Notes: generated by a model not told the origin, from the sequence alone. Positions 8,418-18,440 are shown, counted from the stretch's first letter. The stretch: 64,000 bases of DNA from Asticcacaulis sp. AC460 (GCF_000495795.1 NZ_AWGD01000032.1:124001-188000); one strand, 5' to 3'. Translations and numbers: made by a program.

Positions 8418-9719
8418 TTACTCCATTGCAGAAAGAAGCTGATCGAGTGGCATTGTAGCAAACGTAGAAAAGCTGTCGGCGAGCGCATAAGGGAGAACGA
8501 GGGTGCGGCCGTGGACCATCGCGCCACAGGTGTAGGTAACGTTCGGCACATAACCGAAGCGTTCTTCAGGTCTTGGCCGAAGTAAGGGATAGGGCACTCG
8601 GGCCAGGACCTTCGTAGGGTCTTCCTTGTCAAGGAGGCAGGCACCGATTGCGTAGTTCCTCAACGCGCCGACGCCATGGGTAATTACCAGCCATCCCTCG
8701 GAGATCTCGATCGGTGAACCCCCATTCCCAATCTGGATAAATTCCCATGGCCAGCGTGGCGATACTATTTTCGTTCCACCCTGCCAGTGGTAGAGGTCGT
8801 CAGAGGTCAAAAGCCAAATGCTTTCGTGGTCCTGGCGCCCAAGCATCGCGTATTTTCCGTTGATGCGGCGGGGGAACAGGGCCATGCCCTTGTTCGCAGT
8901 CGCCTCGCCGCGGAGGGCGATAAGCTCAAACGTGGCGAAATCTGTTGTGCGCAAAAGTTCCTGGCGGATATTTTGACCGCCGAATGCCGTGTAGGTGCCG
9001 AAATAGGTCGTGCTCCCGTCCTCGTCGACGAACCTGACTAATCGGACATCCTCAATCCCATGTCGCTGGCTGGATGTGACGGGAAATATGACGATTTCAG
9101 AAAGGTCCAGGCTTTCATCGCAAAAGAGGCGGACCCCTGGGTCGTTGGGTTCGCCGCCGGGGATGTATTCGATCCGTGGCGTTATTGCTTGCGTTCTGGG
9201 AACATCGACCGCGACAGCGCCATCAGGTCCGCAGATGCCAGTGCGAAATGTAACCGATGACACATGTCCCTCGCCGACGGCCCGAAGTGACAGGACAAAG
9301 CGCAGCGAGCCAACTGGCACACCTGCCTGGTCTGGATGCGGAACAATACTTGGGTTGAACAGCGCGGCTGCCTCAAAGGCATATTCCTCGCTAAAATAGG
9401 CGCCGATCAGAAGTGCCTGTTCGTTCGAGACGCTGCAATGATCGATGAAGACTCCGTTTATATTGTGAAATCGACGTATCAATGTGCGCTCGACATCACG
9501 ATAACGGTCGGCCAGGTTGTTGGTCACATTCGTCAGTTCGTCCCTACAATCGGTATCGCTTAATGTCAGCACCCTGTCAGCGATACGTTGCGCACGCGGG
9601 CGGTCCGTCGATAGATAACCCGGCGGATCTTCCGCTGGCACGAAGGTCCTGATAACAACGCGTGTCGAATCCGGACGCAGCAGGATCGGCGAGCGTGATA
9701 TAAAATCATCATTTATCAT
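8418..9719 (-). CDS. Glycoside hydrolase family 130-type beta-mannoside phosphorylase/glycosidase
   Basis: This 433-aa protein has the five-bladed-propeller pattern of GH130: LRRPDSTRVVIR-like start, EDVRLVRF with VDEDGSTTYFGTYTAF, GRQDHESIWLLTSDDL and the C-terminal CGAMVHGRTLVLPYALAD. Family members phosphorolyse beta-mannosides to mannose-1-phosphate or hydrolyse them; the specificity here is unknown. The ATG at 9719 overlaps the end of the GAPDH gene by 11 bp, so the genes are coupled. The PMM-like HAD gene two genes upstream could act on the same sugar phosphate. Confidence 0.82.
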   Translation of the reverse strand: MINDDFISRSPILLRPDSTRVVIRTFVPAEDPPGYLSTDRPRAQRIADRVLTLSDTDCRDELTNVTNNLADRYRDVERTLIRRFHNINGVFIDHCSVSNEQALLIGAYFSEEYAFEAAALFNPSIVPHPDQAGVPVGSLRFVLSLRAVGEGHVSSVTFRTGICGPDGAVAVDVPRTQAITPRIEYIPGGEPNDPGVRLFCDESLDLSEIVIFPVTSSQRHGIEDVRLVRFVDEDGSTTYFGTYTAFGGQNIRQELLRTTDFATFELIALRGEATANKGMALFPRRINGKYAMLGRQDHESIWLLTSDDLYHWQGGTKIVSPRWPWEFIQIGNGGSPIEISEGWLVITHGVGALRNYAIGACLLDKEDPTKVLARVPYPLLRPRPEERFGYVPNVTYTCGAMVHGRTLVLPYALADSFSTFATMPLDQLLSAME

Positions 9720-10794
9720 GAGAGCCGCCATCCATTGCAGCTGCGTTGTTAAATATGGCTTCGATATCGCCGATGCCAAGGCTGGCGTTTGTCTTTGCGA
9801 TTGAGACGCTGGCGTCGGCTGTTTTGCCGCCAAGTGCACGGATAGCGTCGATCGTTTCGGGAATGACGATGGCTTGATTGTCTACCATGTAGGCGTAAAA
9901 AAGTTCGTCGTCCTGGACGCGCAGCATATCGGTCCAGAGCGCAACTTCGTAAAGGTTTGCATGCGGCCGGCCAAGGTCGGCCATCATCTCCTTTATCGAG
10001 TTGAGAGCCCCCAAACCGTCGACCGTACGAACGGTCGCGATGCGCGAGGACGCGCGAAAGGCTTGCAAAACCTCGTCCTTGCTTGCCATGCGCGTCATCT
10101 TCACCGACCAATAATGCAGATGTCCGATGGTTTCAGGAACCTTGACAGCCATTGTTACAAGATCGAGTTCTGGATCGACGCTTTGCGAATCCGGCCCTTG
10201 ATGGCTCGGAATTTCGGGCTCCGGCACGAGGGTGTTCATGATCCCTCCCTTGTCGCTTTCCCAAGGATCGGTCGCGCGCCGCATCAAGGTTCCACGCGCT
10301 CGAAGCAACAGCCCGGCCTGTTTGAGTGCCGTCAGTGTTCGAACAATCGAGGTCGTATTACACGAAACGACGCGGGTAGAGGGGCGGCAGAGTGCGGTCC
10401 CATAGTTTGATTCTGCAACGAATGAATGTCCGGTTACCGTGTGCGCTTCGCCTCCTTGCACGATGAACTGCCTGCCCAATCGACGATAGGTGTCTGAGTT
10501 TTTCGCACCGATACCCTTGGGTGTACAATCGACGATAATGTCGGCGGCTTCAATGAGGTCATCGAGGTTACCAGCAACCGCAAGGCCGGCGCGCCGCATG
10601 TTTTGCACGTGGTCCGTCGTCGCTCCGAAGAGGGGTATGTTGGATCGATTTGCAACCCTTAGGCGCCAATCGGCACCGATGTCGGCAATGCCGACAAGCG
10701 TCATATCTTCCTGTAAGGCTATCGCCGCGGCAACGCGCTTTCCAATGACACCGTATCCGTTAACGGCGACACGAATTTTGGTCTGATTGTCCAT
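9709..10794 (-). CDS. Type II (archaeal-type) glyceraldehyde-3-phosphate dehydrogenase
   Basis: This 361-aa protein has the Rossmann start KIRVAVNGYGVIGKRVA, the type II middle motif DCTPKGIGAKN and the catalytic cysteine in VSCNTTS. Type II GAPDH is the usual archaeal form; bacterial glycolysis uses the unrelated-looking type I (gapA). An NAD(P)-dependent GAPDH beside a GH130 enzyme and a HAD phosphatase suggests sugar-phosphate metabolism under special conditions. A metal-resistant or oxidant-tolerant isozyme is possible but not shown. It lies 21 bp downstream of the HAD gene and overlaps GH130. Confidence 0.87.
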   Translation of the reverse strand: MDNQTKIRVAVNGYGVIGKRVAAAIALQEDMTLVGIADIGADWRLRVANRSNIPLFGATTDHVQNMRRAGLAVAGNLDDLIEAADIIVDCTPKGIGAKNSDTYRRLGRQFIVQGGEAHTVTGHSFVAESNYGTALCRPSTRVVSCNTTSIVRTLTALKQAGLLLRARGTLMRRATDPWESDKGGIMNTLVPEPEIPSHQGPDSQSVDPELDLVTMAVKVPETIGHLHYWSVKMTRMASKDEVLQAFRASSRIATVRTVDGLGALNSIKEMMADLGRPHANLYEVALWTDMLRVQDDELFYAYMVDNQAIVIPETIDAIRALGGKTADASVSIAKTNASLGIGDIEAIFNNAAAMDGGSHDK

Positions 10795-10815
10795 AACGTT
10801 TTGACCGGTCTGTAA

Positions 10816-11559
10816 TTAATTGAAGAATTTCAGTATAGTATCCATCACGAGTTTGGTTTCGATGATGTCCCTAACGGCGATAGTAGCAACTCCGGCATCA
10901 CGAACCGGGGCGTCGTTGCCGCCCGGATAGAGCGCATCACCGATGAACAGCATTTCGGAAATGTCGAAGCCGCTAAGGCTCTGCAGTTTTCTGATAGCAT
11001 ACGCCTTGTCTATCCCGGGCCGGGTGATATCGACCGATGTCGTACCACCAATGCGAACCGCGTAGTCGGGAAGCAACTCGTCCAAGACTGCCTTGAGCTT
11101 GGTCCGCTTGCGAATGTCGGGATCCCACTGCGCTTTGGCATCGGGCGGCGCCTGCTGGCCTAGGCCAGAAAATGTAATCTGGCTACCCCGATCTTCTATT
11201 CTGTCGCCCCAGGCTAGGTCTTCCGCTACCAGCGTTGTGGCAATGGCACTAGTCAGCGCCTCAATCACGCGCCGGCGTTCGTCGGCATTGAAAAGCTCCG
11301 CGTAACACTGGGTCCAGCCGCCTTTGAAACGATAGAGTTTTGTGCCGGAGGTGGGCATCAAAAAAAGTTGGTTGAAGGCAGATCCCGCAGGCAAAGGGCC
11401 AAGAAGTTGACGTTCAAATTGCGGCCAGTCACCGCCAGAAATAACGCAAACCGGAAGAATTTCGAGCAATTCAACTAACTGTTGAGCCATTTCGGCATCT
11501 ATGGCTTGCTTGCTGGTCGCAAGGGTGCCGTCGAGATCGAAGGCGACGAGTTTCTTCAT
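10816..11559 (-). CDS. HAD-IIB family hydrolase, phosphomannomutase-like
   Basis: This 247-aa HAD protein carries motif I FDLDGTLATSK (nucleophile and acid/base Asp), motif II ISGGDW and the late motif GDALYPGGND. The cap region GGTTSVDITRPGIDKAYAI and the FSGLGQQAP segment resemble eukaryotic-type phosphomannomutases and sucrose-phosphate phosphatases. It could convert or dephosphorylate mannose phosphates made by the GH130 enzyme, which is inference. GGAG lies 7 nt before the ATG. It sits between the decayed MFS gene and the GAPDH gene. Confidence 0.82.
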   Translation of the reverse strand: MKKLVAFDLDGTLATSKQAIDAEMAQQLVELLEILPVCVISGGDWPQFERQLLGPLPAGSAFNQLFLMPTSGTKLYRFKGGWTQCYAELFNADERRRVIEALTSAIATTLVAEDLAWGDRIEDRGSQITFSGLGQQAPPDAKAQWDPDIRKRTKLKAVLDELLPDYAVRIGGTTSVDITRPGIDKAYAIRKLQSLSGFDISEMLFIGDALYPGGNDAPVRDAGVATIAVRDIIETKLVMDTILKFFN

Positions 11560-11581
11560 CGTGAAACTCCGGAATCAGGTT

Positions 11582-12387
11582 TCATTGGAGGCTCCAGATC
11601 ATGCGACAGCCGCCAAGCGGGGGGAGCAGGATGAAAACGAGCCAGACGCACCCGCCCGATAGGGCAGCGAAGAGAAAGAATGGCGCGCCTGGCAAGGGAA
11701 AAAGCTCGAACAATACGCCGCCAATAAGGGAGCAACGGCCGCGCCCAGGCTGGCTGCGGCTGATCGTCTTCCAAGCTGCGCCCCCTTCGCCTTGCCAGCC
11801 TTCTTCGATATCCAATAGGTGATGATAGACGAAAGAATACCGGCACTCGACGCCACGGCGGCGATTACCACAAGCGTCAACGTAGAGCTGTAAGCTCCAG
11901 GTACCAGCACCAAACCCACTTCAAAGACGCTGACACTTGCAGAAACCAAGAAGGCAATGAAGAGCAGCTTGGGTATGAGCCATGGCGTGGTCGCGTGAGG
12001 TGAAGCGTATGCAGGTGAATCGCTTGCAAAAGGCGTCGCTATTGGGACAGAGAGGAAAATAGCGGCTGCCGCAGTTACAGCAAGCCCTGTAGTCCACAAG
12101 AGAGGGACTGCGAACGATCCCGCCCCAACCGCAGCTAAAGCAACTGGTGTGACTGCGGCTGCGAACATGCCGCTAAGGAAGCGTTCGGCGTAGATTACTG
12201 TTAAGTTTTGAATGAAGGAGAAAGAGATTGTTGTCGCACCGAACCCGACCAAGCCCGCTAACAGTATCGTACGGCGCCCCAATCGGTCAGACAAATATCC
12301 CCATAGCGGTGCGAAGAGAAAAAGCGACCGCATCAATGCCGCGAGGGTTGCCAGGGGCGCACCGGATTTTGCATCAGTCCCAGTCAT
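11582..12387 (-). pseudogene. Decayed MFS efflux transporter
   Basis: The frame opens with ATG 12387, overlapping the copA stop (ATGA). Recognisable MFS pieces are LFAPLWGYLSDRLGRRTILLAG (helix 2 and the A-motif loop), an AERFLSGMFAAAVTPVALA helix and SAGILSSIITYWISKKAG. The first helix is missing, and the stretch between AAVG and SFAVPLL is far shorter than in intact relatives. Around 11715 the frame shifts: FPLPGAPFFLFAALSGGCVWLVF continues only in another frame to 11582. The damage points to loss of function; no intact copy is seen. Confidence 0.7.
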
Positions 12388-14816
12388 CCCGCGGCACTTG
12401 ACAAGGTAGCGCGAGATGGAAGCTTGGCGGCTGAGCGCCTGATCCCAGTCAACTTCGTTCGCTTTAACAAAAGGGCGTTGATGGCCACCAGCGCCGAACT
12501 GCCAGACATGGCAAGGGCAGCGACACTCGGTCCCAGCAGAAATGGGTAGAGTACACCTGCCGCCAGCGGAAACGCGATGATGTTGTAGCCAACGGCCCAC
12601 CACAGGTTCTGGTGCATTTTTCTTAGCGTCGCGTGGGACAGTTCGATGGCGCCAACGACATCGAAGGGGTCGCTTTTCATCAGAACGATGTCGGCGCTTT
12701 CCATAGCGACATCCGTGCCGGCCCCTATGGCAAATCCGACATCAGCCTGCGTCAAAGCGGGGGCGTCGTTGACGCCGTCGCCCACCATGCCCACTTTCTT
12801 CCCTTTTGCCTGAAGCTCCTTTACCTTGCTGACCTTGTCACCGGGAAGAACGTCGGCAAACACAGTCTCTATTCCGAGGCTTTTTGCGATACGCTCTGCT
12901 GTGGCCCTGTTGTCGCCTGTGAGCATGGCCACTTCGACACCTCGGGCGCGAAGCGCCTTGATCGCGTCCACGGCAGTTGGCCTGACAGCGTCGGCTATTG
13001 CGATCAAGCCGATCAACTTTCCGCCAGTCGCCAGATGGACGACGGTACGACCGGCGCCTTGCAATTCCTGCGATTTAGCTTCGAGGTCGCCAAGATCAAT
13101 TTTGTTCTCCTTCATCAGGAGTTGATTGCCAAGCAACACAGTCGACCCTTCAACCTCAGCTTGGGCACCTTTGCCGTCGATATTCTTAAAATCCTTGGCC
13201 TTCGGCGCCTTGATCTTCGAGGCACGGCGAAGAATGGCCTGGGCGAGGGGGTGATCCGATCCGGCTTCAACGGCCGACGCGGCGGACAAAACCTTATCTT
13301 CAGTCGATCCATCTGCGACGATCAGGTCGACGACCTCCGGCTGGCCCATGGTCAGCGTGCCAGTCTTGTCGAAGATGACAATGTTGAGCTTTGTTGCATT
13401 TTCAAGGGCGGAAGCGTTCTTGAACAGGATGCCATTCATTGCGCCCAGGCCGGTACCGACCATAATAGCCATCGGCGTGGCAAGACCCAGCGCGTCAGGG
13501 CAGGCAATTACAAACACCGTGATCGTCAAACTGAGCGCGAATAACAGGGGCTGACCCATCCACCAGTACCAGACGGCAAAGGTGAGTAGGCCAACAACGA
13601 TCGCCGCAAGGATAAGCCACTGAGAGGCGCGGTCAGCAAGAAGCTGAGCGGGTGCTTTCGAGTTTTGCGCTTCCTGCACAAGCTTGACGATTTGAGCCAG
13701 CGCCGTGTCGGCGCCAACCTTGGTTGCCCGGTAGTTGAAAGTGCCGCTCTTGTTGATCGTCGCCCCGATGACGGTGTCACCGACGGCCTTGGCGACGGGC
13801 ATAGACTCTCCGGTGAGCATGGATTGGTCGACCTGGGACGAGCCTTCGAGCACTTCCCCGTCGACAGGGATTTTGTTGCCGGGCCTTATAACAACCGTAT
13901 CGCCTGAAAGGACTTCGGAGGTTGGCACTTCTTGCTCTTTGCCGTCACGCAAAACCGTCGCCATTGGCGGCGCGAGATCCATGAGCGCGCGAATAGCCTC
14001 CGAGGCCCCCGCTCTGGCGCGCATTTCGAGCCAGTGGCCAAGCAGGATGAAGACAAGCAGGATTGCTGATGCCTCGTAGAACTGCTGACCGCCGTAAAAA
14101 AAAGTAGAGCCTATGCTGAATATGTATCCTGTGCCGACACTGAGAACGACAAGAACGGCCATGTTGGCCACCCCGCTGCGAACTGCCCGATACGCCGCAA
14201 CAACGAAGGGCCACACTGGGTAAAGGATGGCGCCGCTTGCCAGGAAGAACAGGACGAAATCCAAACGAAGCCCAAAGGGTGGGGCAACCTTGATGAAATC
14301 CATACCCATGGGTGAAAACACGAATATGGGCAGGCTGAACCCGAGCGCTATGAAGAATCGGTTGCGCATATCGCGAACCATAGATTCCATGTCCATGCCG
14401 GCGCCGTGACCCATCTCCTTGGCCATTGAATCACTTTTGACCGCTTGGGCAGGCTCAGGTCTGCCCTTCGAGTCGACAGGCTTCATGTCCATGCCACTTA
14501 TGTCGGCATGCCCCGTCGACTTCGGGTGAGGTACGGTTCCATTGGAGGCTGCCTTCGGGCTCGGTGTCAACGGTGCGCCGTCTGCACAAAGATGGTTTGG
14601 AAGAGCTTCGCCCGAACAATGAAAGCCACAGTCTTCGATTTTTTCCTTGATCGCCTCAAGACTCGTTTTGGCAAGGTCGTAGTCTATTGTTGTCGATCCT
14701 GACACCAGATTAACCGACACGCGGCTGACGCCTACCAAGCGGGTCAGCCGCTTTTCAATGCCTCGTGCACTAAGGATTGAAAAGAGATTGCCGACTTCAA
14801 CTGTGCTTGTGGTCAT
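12384..14816 (-). CDS. copA: Heavy-metal P1B-type ATPase with CPD in place of CPC
   Basis: This 810-aa membrane pump has [13 protein letters not shown], an SDHPLA nucleotide motif and GDGVNDAP, so the ATPase core is intact. The metal-binding helix reads [11 protein letters not shown]: the second Cys of the usual CPC is Asp. The N-terminal domain looks like an HMA fold but lacks CxxC ([11 protein letters not shown]). A linker rich in Met and His ([24 protein letters not shown]) precedes the first helix. These changes set it apart from the other two ATPases, and the ion could differ from Cu(I). It is preceded by the CCGG mini-protein gene. Confidence 0.9.
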   Translation of the reverse strand: MTTSTVEVGNLFSILSARGIEKRLTRLVGVSRVSVNLVSGSTTIDYDLAKTSLEAIKEKIEDCGFHCSGEALPNHLCADGAPLTPSPKAASNGTVPHPKSTGHADISGMDMKPVDSKGRPEPAQAVKSDSMAKEMGHGAGMDMESMVRDMRNRFFIALGFSLPIFVFSPMGMDFIKVAPPFGLRLDFVLFFLASGAILYPVWPFVVAAYRAVRSGVANMAVLVVLSVGTGYIFSIGSTFFYGGQQFYEASAILLVFILLGHWLEMRARAGASEAIRALMDLAPPMATVLRDGKEQEVPTSEVLSGDTVVIRPGNKIPVDGEVLEGSSQVDQSMLTGESMPVAKAVGDTVIGATINKSGTFNYRATKVGADTALAQIVKLVQEAQNSKAPAQLLADRASQWLILAAIVVGLLTFAVWYWWMGQPLLFALSLTITVFVIACPDALGLATPMAIMVGTGLGAMNGILFKNASALENATKLNIVIFDKTGTLTMGQPEVVDLIVADGSTEDKVLSAASAVEAGSDHPLAQAILRRASKIKAPKAKDFKNIDGKGAQAEVEGSTVLLGNQLLMKENKIDLGDLEAKSQELQGAGRTVVHLATGGKLIGLIAIADAVRPTAVDAIKALRARGVEVAMLTGDNRATAERIAKSLGIETVFADVLPGDKVSKVKELQAKGKKVGMVGDGVNDAPALTQADVGFAIGAGTDVAMESADIVLMKSDPFDVVGAIELSHATLRKMHQNLWWAVGYNIIAFPLAAGVLYPFLLGPSVAALAMSGSSALVAINALLLKRTKLTGIRRSAAKLPSRATLSSAAG

Positions 14817-14966
14817 GGAGCTTTCTCAAGTGTGTGCAGAAATGAATGTCTGGGTTGAGGTGCGGTCGCGCCGGACGATTGAACGTCGCCGCCACTCCAT
14901 CCTGCGTCTCTGAGGCCCGCAAGGACGCCCTTGCTCCGGCTTAATTGCGCAGATCGGTCAACGTGT

Positions 14967-15179
14967 TTAAGGTTTTGCATGTTGATGGCTATCCGACCCG
15001 CCACAACAAGATCCGCTGACTTTTTTCGCCGGAGGCAATTCTTCGGGCGCCGCAACAGGAGTCTGAGAGATGGCTGCCGGGGTAACAGCGACCTCCTCCG
15101 GAGTATGTTTAGGTAGTGCGCCTCCGCAGCATTCATGCGTTGTGGGATTGTCGGTTTTTGCGGGAATCTGGTCAGTCAT
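14967..15179 (-). CDS. CCGG-motif Cys/His mini-protein
   Basis: This 70-aa soluble protein has an N-terminal THECCGGALPKH and a C-terminal GSCCGGSDSHQH, joined by an Ala/Pro-rich linker. It has no membrane segment or signal peptide. Paired CCGG motifs with adjacent His suggest metal binding; similar small proteins often precede CPD-type ATPases. The ATG at 15179 is preferred to a TTG at 15194. Between its stop and the ATPase start are 150 bp without a convincing gene. The function is inferred from context alone. Confidence 0.6.
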   Translation of the reverse strand: MTDQIPAKTDNPTTHECCGGALPKHTPEEVAVTPAAISQTPVAAPEELPPAKKVSGSCCGGSDSHQHAKP

Positions 15180-15479
15180 GTCATGTCTCAACAATTATAT
15201 GTTCATCGGGCGGGAATGCCTGAACGATCGGGTATTTGGATTTGTAGAAGTTCCCATTTACGCAAAGGACTGGAAAGTCCCGGAAACTACCTACTAGACG
15301 TTCCCAGGGACGATTTTAGATCTCGAAAAACTGCGGGTTCGCTGGGCCAGGCAGGATTCGAAAGGAGATCAGTCCGTTTCAGTTGTTTGCCTTCTATGGA
15401 CGCTTGCGTTCATAAACGTTGTTTGGCCCAGACCTCTTGTCCGAGTTCAGTGCTACTTTAGAGGTGCGCCGTTGGTTTG
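15180..15479. other. Non-coding stretch upstream of the CCGG gene
   Basis: About 300 bp between the CCGG mini-gene and the IS relic. A perfect TATAAT on the minus strand (near 15195-15200) could be a -10 element for the CCGG-ATPase unit, with a TTCAGG 19 bp further upstream. The dyad expected of a MerR site is absent, so regulation is unclear. Confidence 0.35.
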
Positions 15480-16126
15480 TATTTGACCGCAATCAAGTGG
15501 TACGTTGGAGATTCAACTGCGAAGATGGTTGTTGTCATGGCGGCGACGGCGGCTTGTTGCTTGGTGGTGACATGTTCAGGGTATTGCGCATCCAATGCAC
15601 CATGCAGCGCTGCAAGGTGGCGTGGAAGATCTTGCTGGCTGCTGCGCGCAGCCCTTTGCGGCGTCGGCAATGACCAGCTTGACGCCCCGCAGGCCACGGT
15701 CGGTGAGCGACCGCAGGAAGCCCTTCCAGAAGGTTTCTACTTCCGATGGGCCGTTGGCGACACCCAGTACCTAGCGCCGGCCGTCGGTATTGACGCCAAC
15801 GGTTATTATCGTCGCCGTTGACACGATGCGGCCGCCTTCGCGCGCTTTTACAAAGAATGCATCGATCCAGACATAGGGCCATTCGTCTTCGATGGAATTG
15901 CCAGAAAGGCGTTGACCCGCTCGTCGATCTCCTTGATCAGCGGACTAACAGCACTTTTGGATATGCCCGAAGCCCCATGGCCTTGACCAGGTCATCGACT
16001 GAACGCGTCGATATGCCCTGCCCATAGGCTTCTTGGATCACCGCCGTCAGCGCCTTCTCGACCGTACGCCGCGGCTCTAGGAAGGACGGGAAGTAGCTCC
16101 CTTTGCGCAACTTAGGTATTTACAAG
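15480..16126 (-). pseudogene. IS256-family (mutator-type) transposase relic
   Basis: In different minus-strand frames one reads [21 protein letters not shown], then [20 protein letters not shown], then REGGRIVSTATIITVGVNTDGR, LGVANGPSEVETFWKGFLRSL, then ARLGVKLVIADAAKG-like and IFHATLQRCMVHWMRNTL. These are consecutive IS256-family pieces. Frameshifts, stops and a missing C-terminal part leave no working gene. No intact terminal repeats were found. The relic separates the CPD-ATPase block from the Csp gene. Confidence 0.8.
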
Positions 16127-16189
16127 TCGATCCGACCTGCTCTCGTGTCCCAAGTCCGTTCACGATACCCGTTGCACTGGATCTGCCGG

Positions 16190-16543
16190 CTACGCTATCT
16201 CCATCGTTTTGCTCATTTCGCGGCAGCTCTGGGCGCAGCGACGGCAGATTTCAGTGCAACGGATCATGAAGTCGCCGCCGATCCGCTCGCAGGACAAGGC
16301 GCAGGCATCGCAGACGTCGGCGCATGCCGCGCACTCTGCCGTGTAAAGCTTGGAACAGCGGGTCATGAAGTCCGCGGCGGTCTGGCACGCCTGAATGCAG
16401 TCGGCCATTAGCGTGACGTGGTCTTTGCCGCTGTGTTCGCCTCCCATGGTAAGGCAGTGTTGGTAGAGAGCGGTCTGACATTCGTTTCTGCATTCCCAGC
16501 AGAGCCGGATACATTCATTCATGCGCGCGTCGTCGTGTGGCAT
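16190..16543 (-). CDS. Cys-rich four-helix-bundle copper-storage-like protein (Csp/DUF326)
   Basis: This 117-aa protein has cysteines spaced along amphipathic helices (CIRLCWECRNEC, CIQACQTAADF, CAACADVCDACALSC, CTEICRRCAQSC). This matches the four-helix bundles that store many Cu(I) ions inside the helical core. No signal peptide is present, so it should be a cytosolic Csp3-like store. An AAGGAGG precedes the ATG by 8 nt. It stands alone between the IS relic and an acyltransferase gene. Confidence 0.9.
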   Translation of the reverse strand: MPHDDARMNECIRLCWECRNECQTALYQHCLTMGGEHSGKDHVTLMADCIQACQTAADFMTRCSKLYTAECAACADVCDACALSCERIGGDFMIRCTEICRRCAQSCREMSKTMEIA

Positions 16544-16819
16544 TGAAGCCTCCTTGATGATTCATAAACTGCCCCTTTATCCGTTACGCGCGCAGACGGG
16601 TTCATCCCTATAAAGAATTCATGCGTTTGTATTCGTCGTTGCCTGTTCGCCGACCAAAGAGACGGAATTCGAAGGATTTCACAGTAGCAGGGTAGAATGC
16701 GACGAACGGGTCAGGTCTCCCGTCATTGCTTGATCCGGCCAAATCTTTCGGTTCAAGAATTGCATTCCCCATTTGGGCGAACAGACCGTCGCCCTTTTTG
16801 AACCAAATTGAGACAGAAG
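16544..16819. other. Intergenic region between divergent csp-like and acyltransferase genes
   Basis: This 276-bp stretch must hold both promoters. I see no MerR-type 19-bp spacer, no CsoR-like palindrome and no gene. Confidence 0.4.
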
Positions 16820-17917
16820 ATGCCGACGAACCTCAAGCCGCTCACAAGTCTGCGTTTCTTCGCCGCAATGTGGGTGGTAGCATTCCATTTCTGGACCAAC
16901 TTGGCGTCTGCGATGCCTTCTGTGGTGGGTAAAGGTTACCTAGGTGTCGAACTGTTCTTCGTTTTGTCCGGATTCATCCTGAGCCACGTCTATCTCGAAC
17001 GTTTCAAGGAAGGCTGCTTCAACTATCGGGAATTCATCTGGGCTCGGTTGGCCCGCATCTATCCTGTCCATATCGCGATCGTTGCCGGACTTGCCCTACT
17101 TATTGCCGCGCTGGCTGCCGCAGGCATTCAGGCCGGTGACAAGCTACTGGTCTGGTCCTCCCTCCCAGCTCAATTGACTCTTACCCAGGCGTGGGGCCTG
17201 GCGCCGGACGGCGGCTGGAACCATCCATCCTGGTCTATCTCCGCTGAATGGTTCGCTTACCTGACATTTCCCGGCTTCGCATATTTGATGACCAGACTGT
17301 GGCAGCGGCCGATACTAGCGGTTGCAGGCGCTGCTGCCTTCTTAGTCGCGCTCTACATCGGGTTCGATTTTCTCGCAGGATTTTCGCTTACCCGTGCGAC
17401 CATCTTTTGGGGCGCCTTGCGAATAATGCCCTGTTTCGCGCTCGGTTGCAGTCTTTGGCTATTGTGGAGATCCGGCGTAGCCCGTTCTCAAAATCAAGCC
17501 CTTGTGCTTTCATGCGGTTCGCTAGGGTTTCTCATCGTCTCGACATGGCTCAATCTGCCAGACTATATCAGCGTCCTGGCGTGCGGCGGGTTGATTCTAG
17601 GTTTGGCGGCCTCCGCGAGAAACGGTTCCAGTCTTCTGTCGGCGCCCGTCCTCGTGTATCTGGGTGAAATAAGCTTTGCGGTATACATGATCTGTATTCC
17701 TTGGCAGTTGGTCTTCAGCCAAGGCATGGAAAAGATTGCAGACATCGATTCTCAAAAGATGCCTTTGGCGATTTGGATCGCGATGGTCGTCGGCGTGGTG
17801 TCTCTTGCGATGTTGCTCCATCATCTAGTTGAACGGCCCGCCCGCGACTTGATGCGCCGTTTCGAGTTCAAATGGGGACGCATCGACGTTCGGTCACGGC
17901 TCAGGATCGAGTTCTGA
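16820..17917 (+). CDS. Acyltransferase family 3 (OafA/YrhL-type) membrane protein
   Basis: This 365-aa protein has about ten hydrophobic helices. It starts LTSLRFFAAMWVVAFHFW, with the conserved His (HFW) of acyltransferase 3, then GVELFFVLSGFILS and RLARIYPVH. These are the hallmark motifs of enzymes that O-acylate surface sugars. The ATG at 16820 is chosen over a TTG at 16808. The gene is unrelated in sequence to its copper neighbours; a surface-modification role is inferred. It converges on the cusF gene. Confidence 0.88.
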   Translation: MPTNLKPLTSLRFFAAMWVVAFHFWTNLASAMPSVVGKGYLGVELFFVLSGFILSHVYLERFKEGCFNYREFIWARLARIYPVHIAIVAGLALLIAALAAAGIQAGDKLLVWSSLPAQLTLTQAWGLAPDGGWNHPSWSISAEWFAYLTFPGFAYLMTRLWQRPILAVAGAAAFLVALYIGFDFLAGFSLTRATIFWGALRIMPCFALGCSLWLLWRSGVARSQNQALVLSCGSLGFLIVSTWLNLPDYISVLACGGLILGLAASARNGSSLLSAPVLVYLGEISFAVYMICIPWQLVFSQGMEKIADIDSQKMPLAIWIAMVVGVVSLAMLLHHLVERPARDLMRRFEFKWGRIDVRSRLRIEF

Positions 17918-17970
17918 ATTCGCGTTCGGCCAATTTACACTGTTCGGCACGAGCAACGGGGGAATAAGTT

Positions 17971-18006
17971 CGCGCGTGGCAGCATTCGAAAGTGCTGTCA
18001 CGCGCG
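17971..18006. terminator. Long hairpin between convergent genes
   Basis: CGCGCGTGGCAGCA (17971-17984) pairs with TGCTGTCACGCGCG (17993-18006) across an 8-nt loop, with one G-T wobble. No T-run follows on either side, so it may be a Rho-assisted or bidirectional barrier. It lies between the acyltransferase and cusF stops. Confidence 0.6.
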
Positions 18007-18041
18007 GTTACGTCGCAGGTCGACGGTTGTATAAGGGGCCG

Positions 18042-18440
18042 CTATTTCTTAGCGTGAATGGCCGTGACCAATGCGTCAGTGCCCTTTACGGAAACATCGA
18101 AAGAAATCTTCTGGCCGACCTTGGCATTGGTAAGAATCTCCGGGTCGGCCTTGAAGGCCATTGTCATGGCAGGCCAACCAACTGCGGGGATTGGCTCATG
18201 ACTGATGGTTACGGTCCCGGCGGTCTTGTCGATTTCAGTAATCGTGCCGATGCCGCTGCCTGTCTTCGCATCGGCCTCCATCGCCATCCCGGACATACCG
18301 GACATGTCACCCATGCTGTCCATGGGAGGCGCGGCTTCGATGGAAGGTGCAGTGTCCTGGTTCGCGGGCTTCGGACTGCACGCGGATACAAGCAGGGGTA
18401 GACCAAGCAGCGAAATGGTCGTGAATATTTTCGCCCTCAT
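18042..18440 (-). CDS. cusF: CusF-type periplasmic copper chaperone, lipoprotein
   Basis: This 132-aa protein has a lipoprotein signal (LLVSAC) and a Met-rich linker ([11 protein letters not shown]), then a CusF domain. The Cu(I)/Ag(I) ligands are conserved at E. coli spacing: His, Trp 8 residues later, then Met +3 and Met +5 ([14 protein letters not shown]). It should deliver Cu(I) to the CusCBA pump. Its ATG overlaps the cusA stop (ATGA), so it is the last gene of the cusCBAF operon. Confidence 0.9.
   Translation of the reverse strand: MRAKIFTTISLLGLPLLVSACSPKPANQDTAPSIEAAPPMDSMGDMSGMSGMAMEADAKTGSGIGTITEIDKTAGTVTISHEPIPAVGWPAMTMAFKADPEILTNAKVGQKISFDVSVKGTDALVTAIHAKK

Noticed and set aside
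15180-15230. MerR-type promoter for the CCGG-ATPase unit
   Set aside because: TTCAGG and TATAAT lie 19 bp apart, but no inverted repeat fills the spacer.
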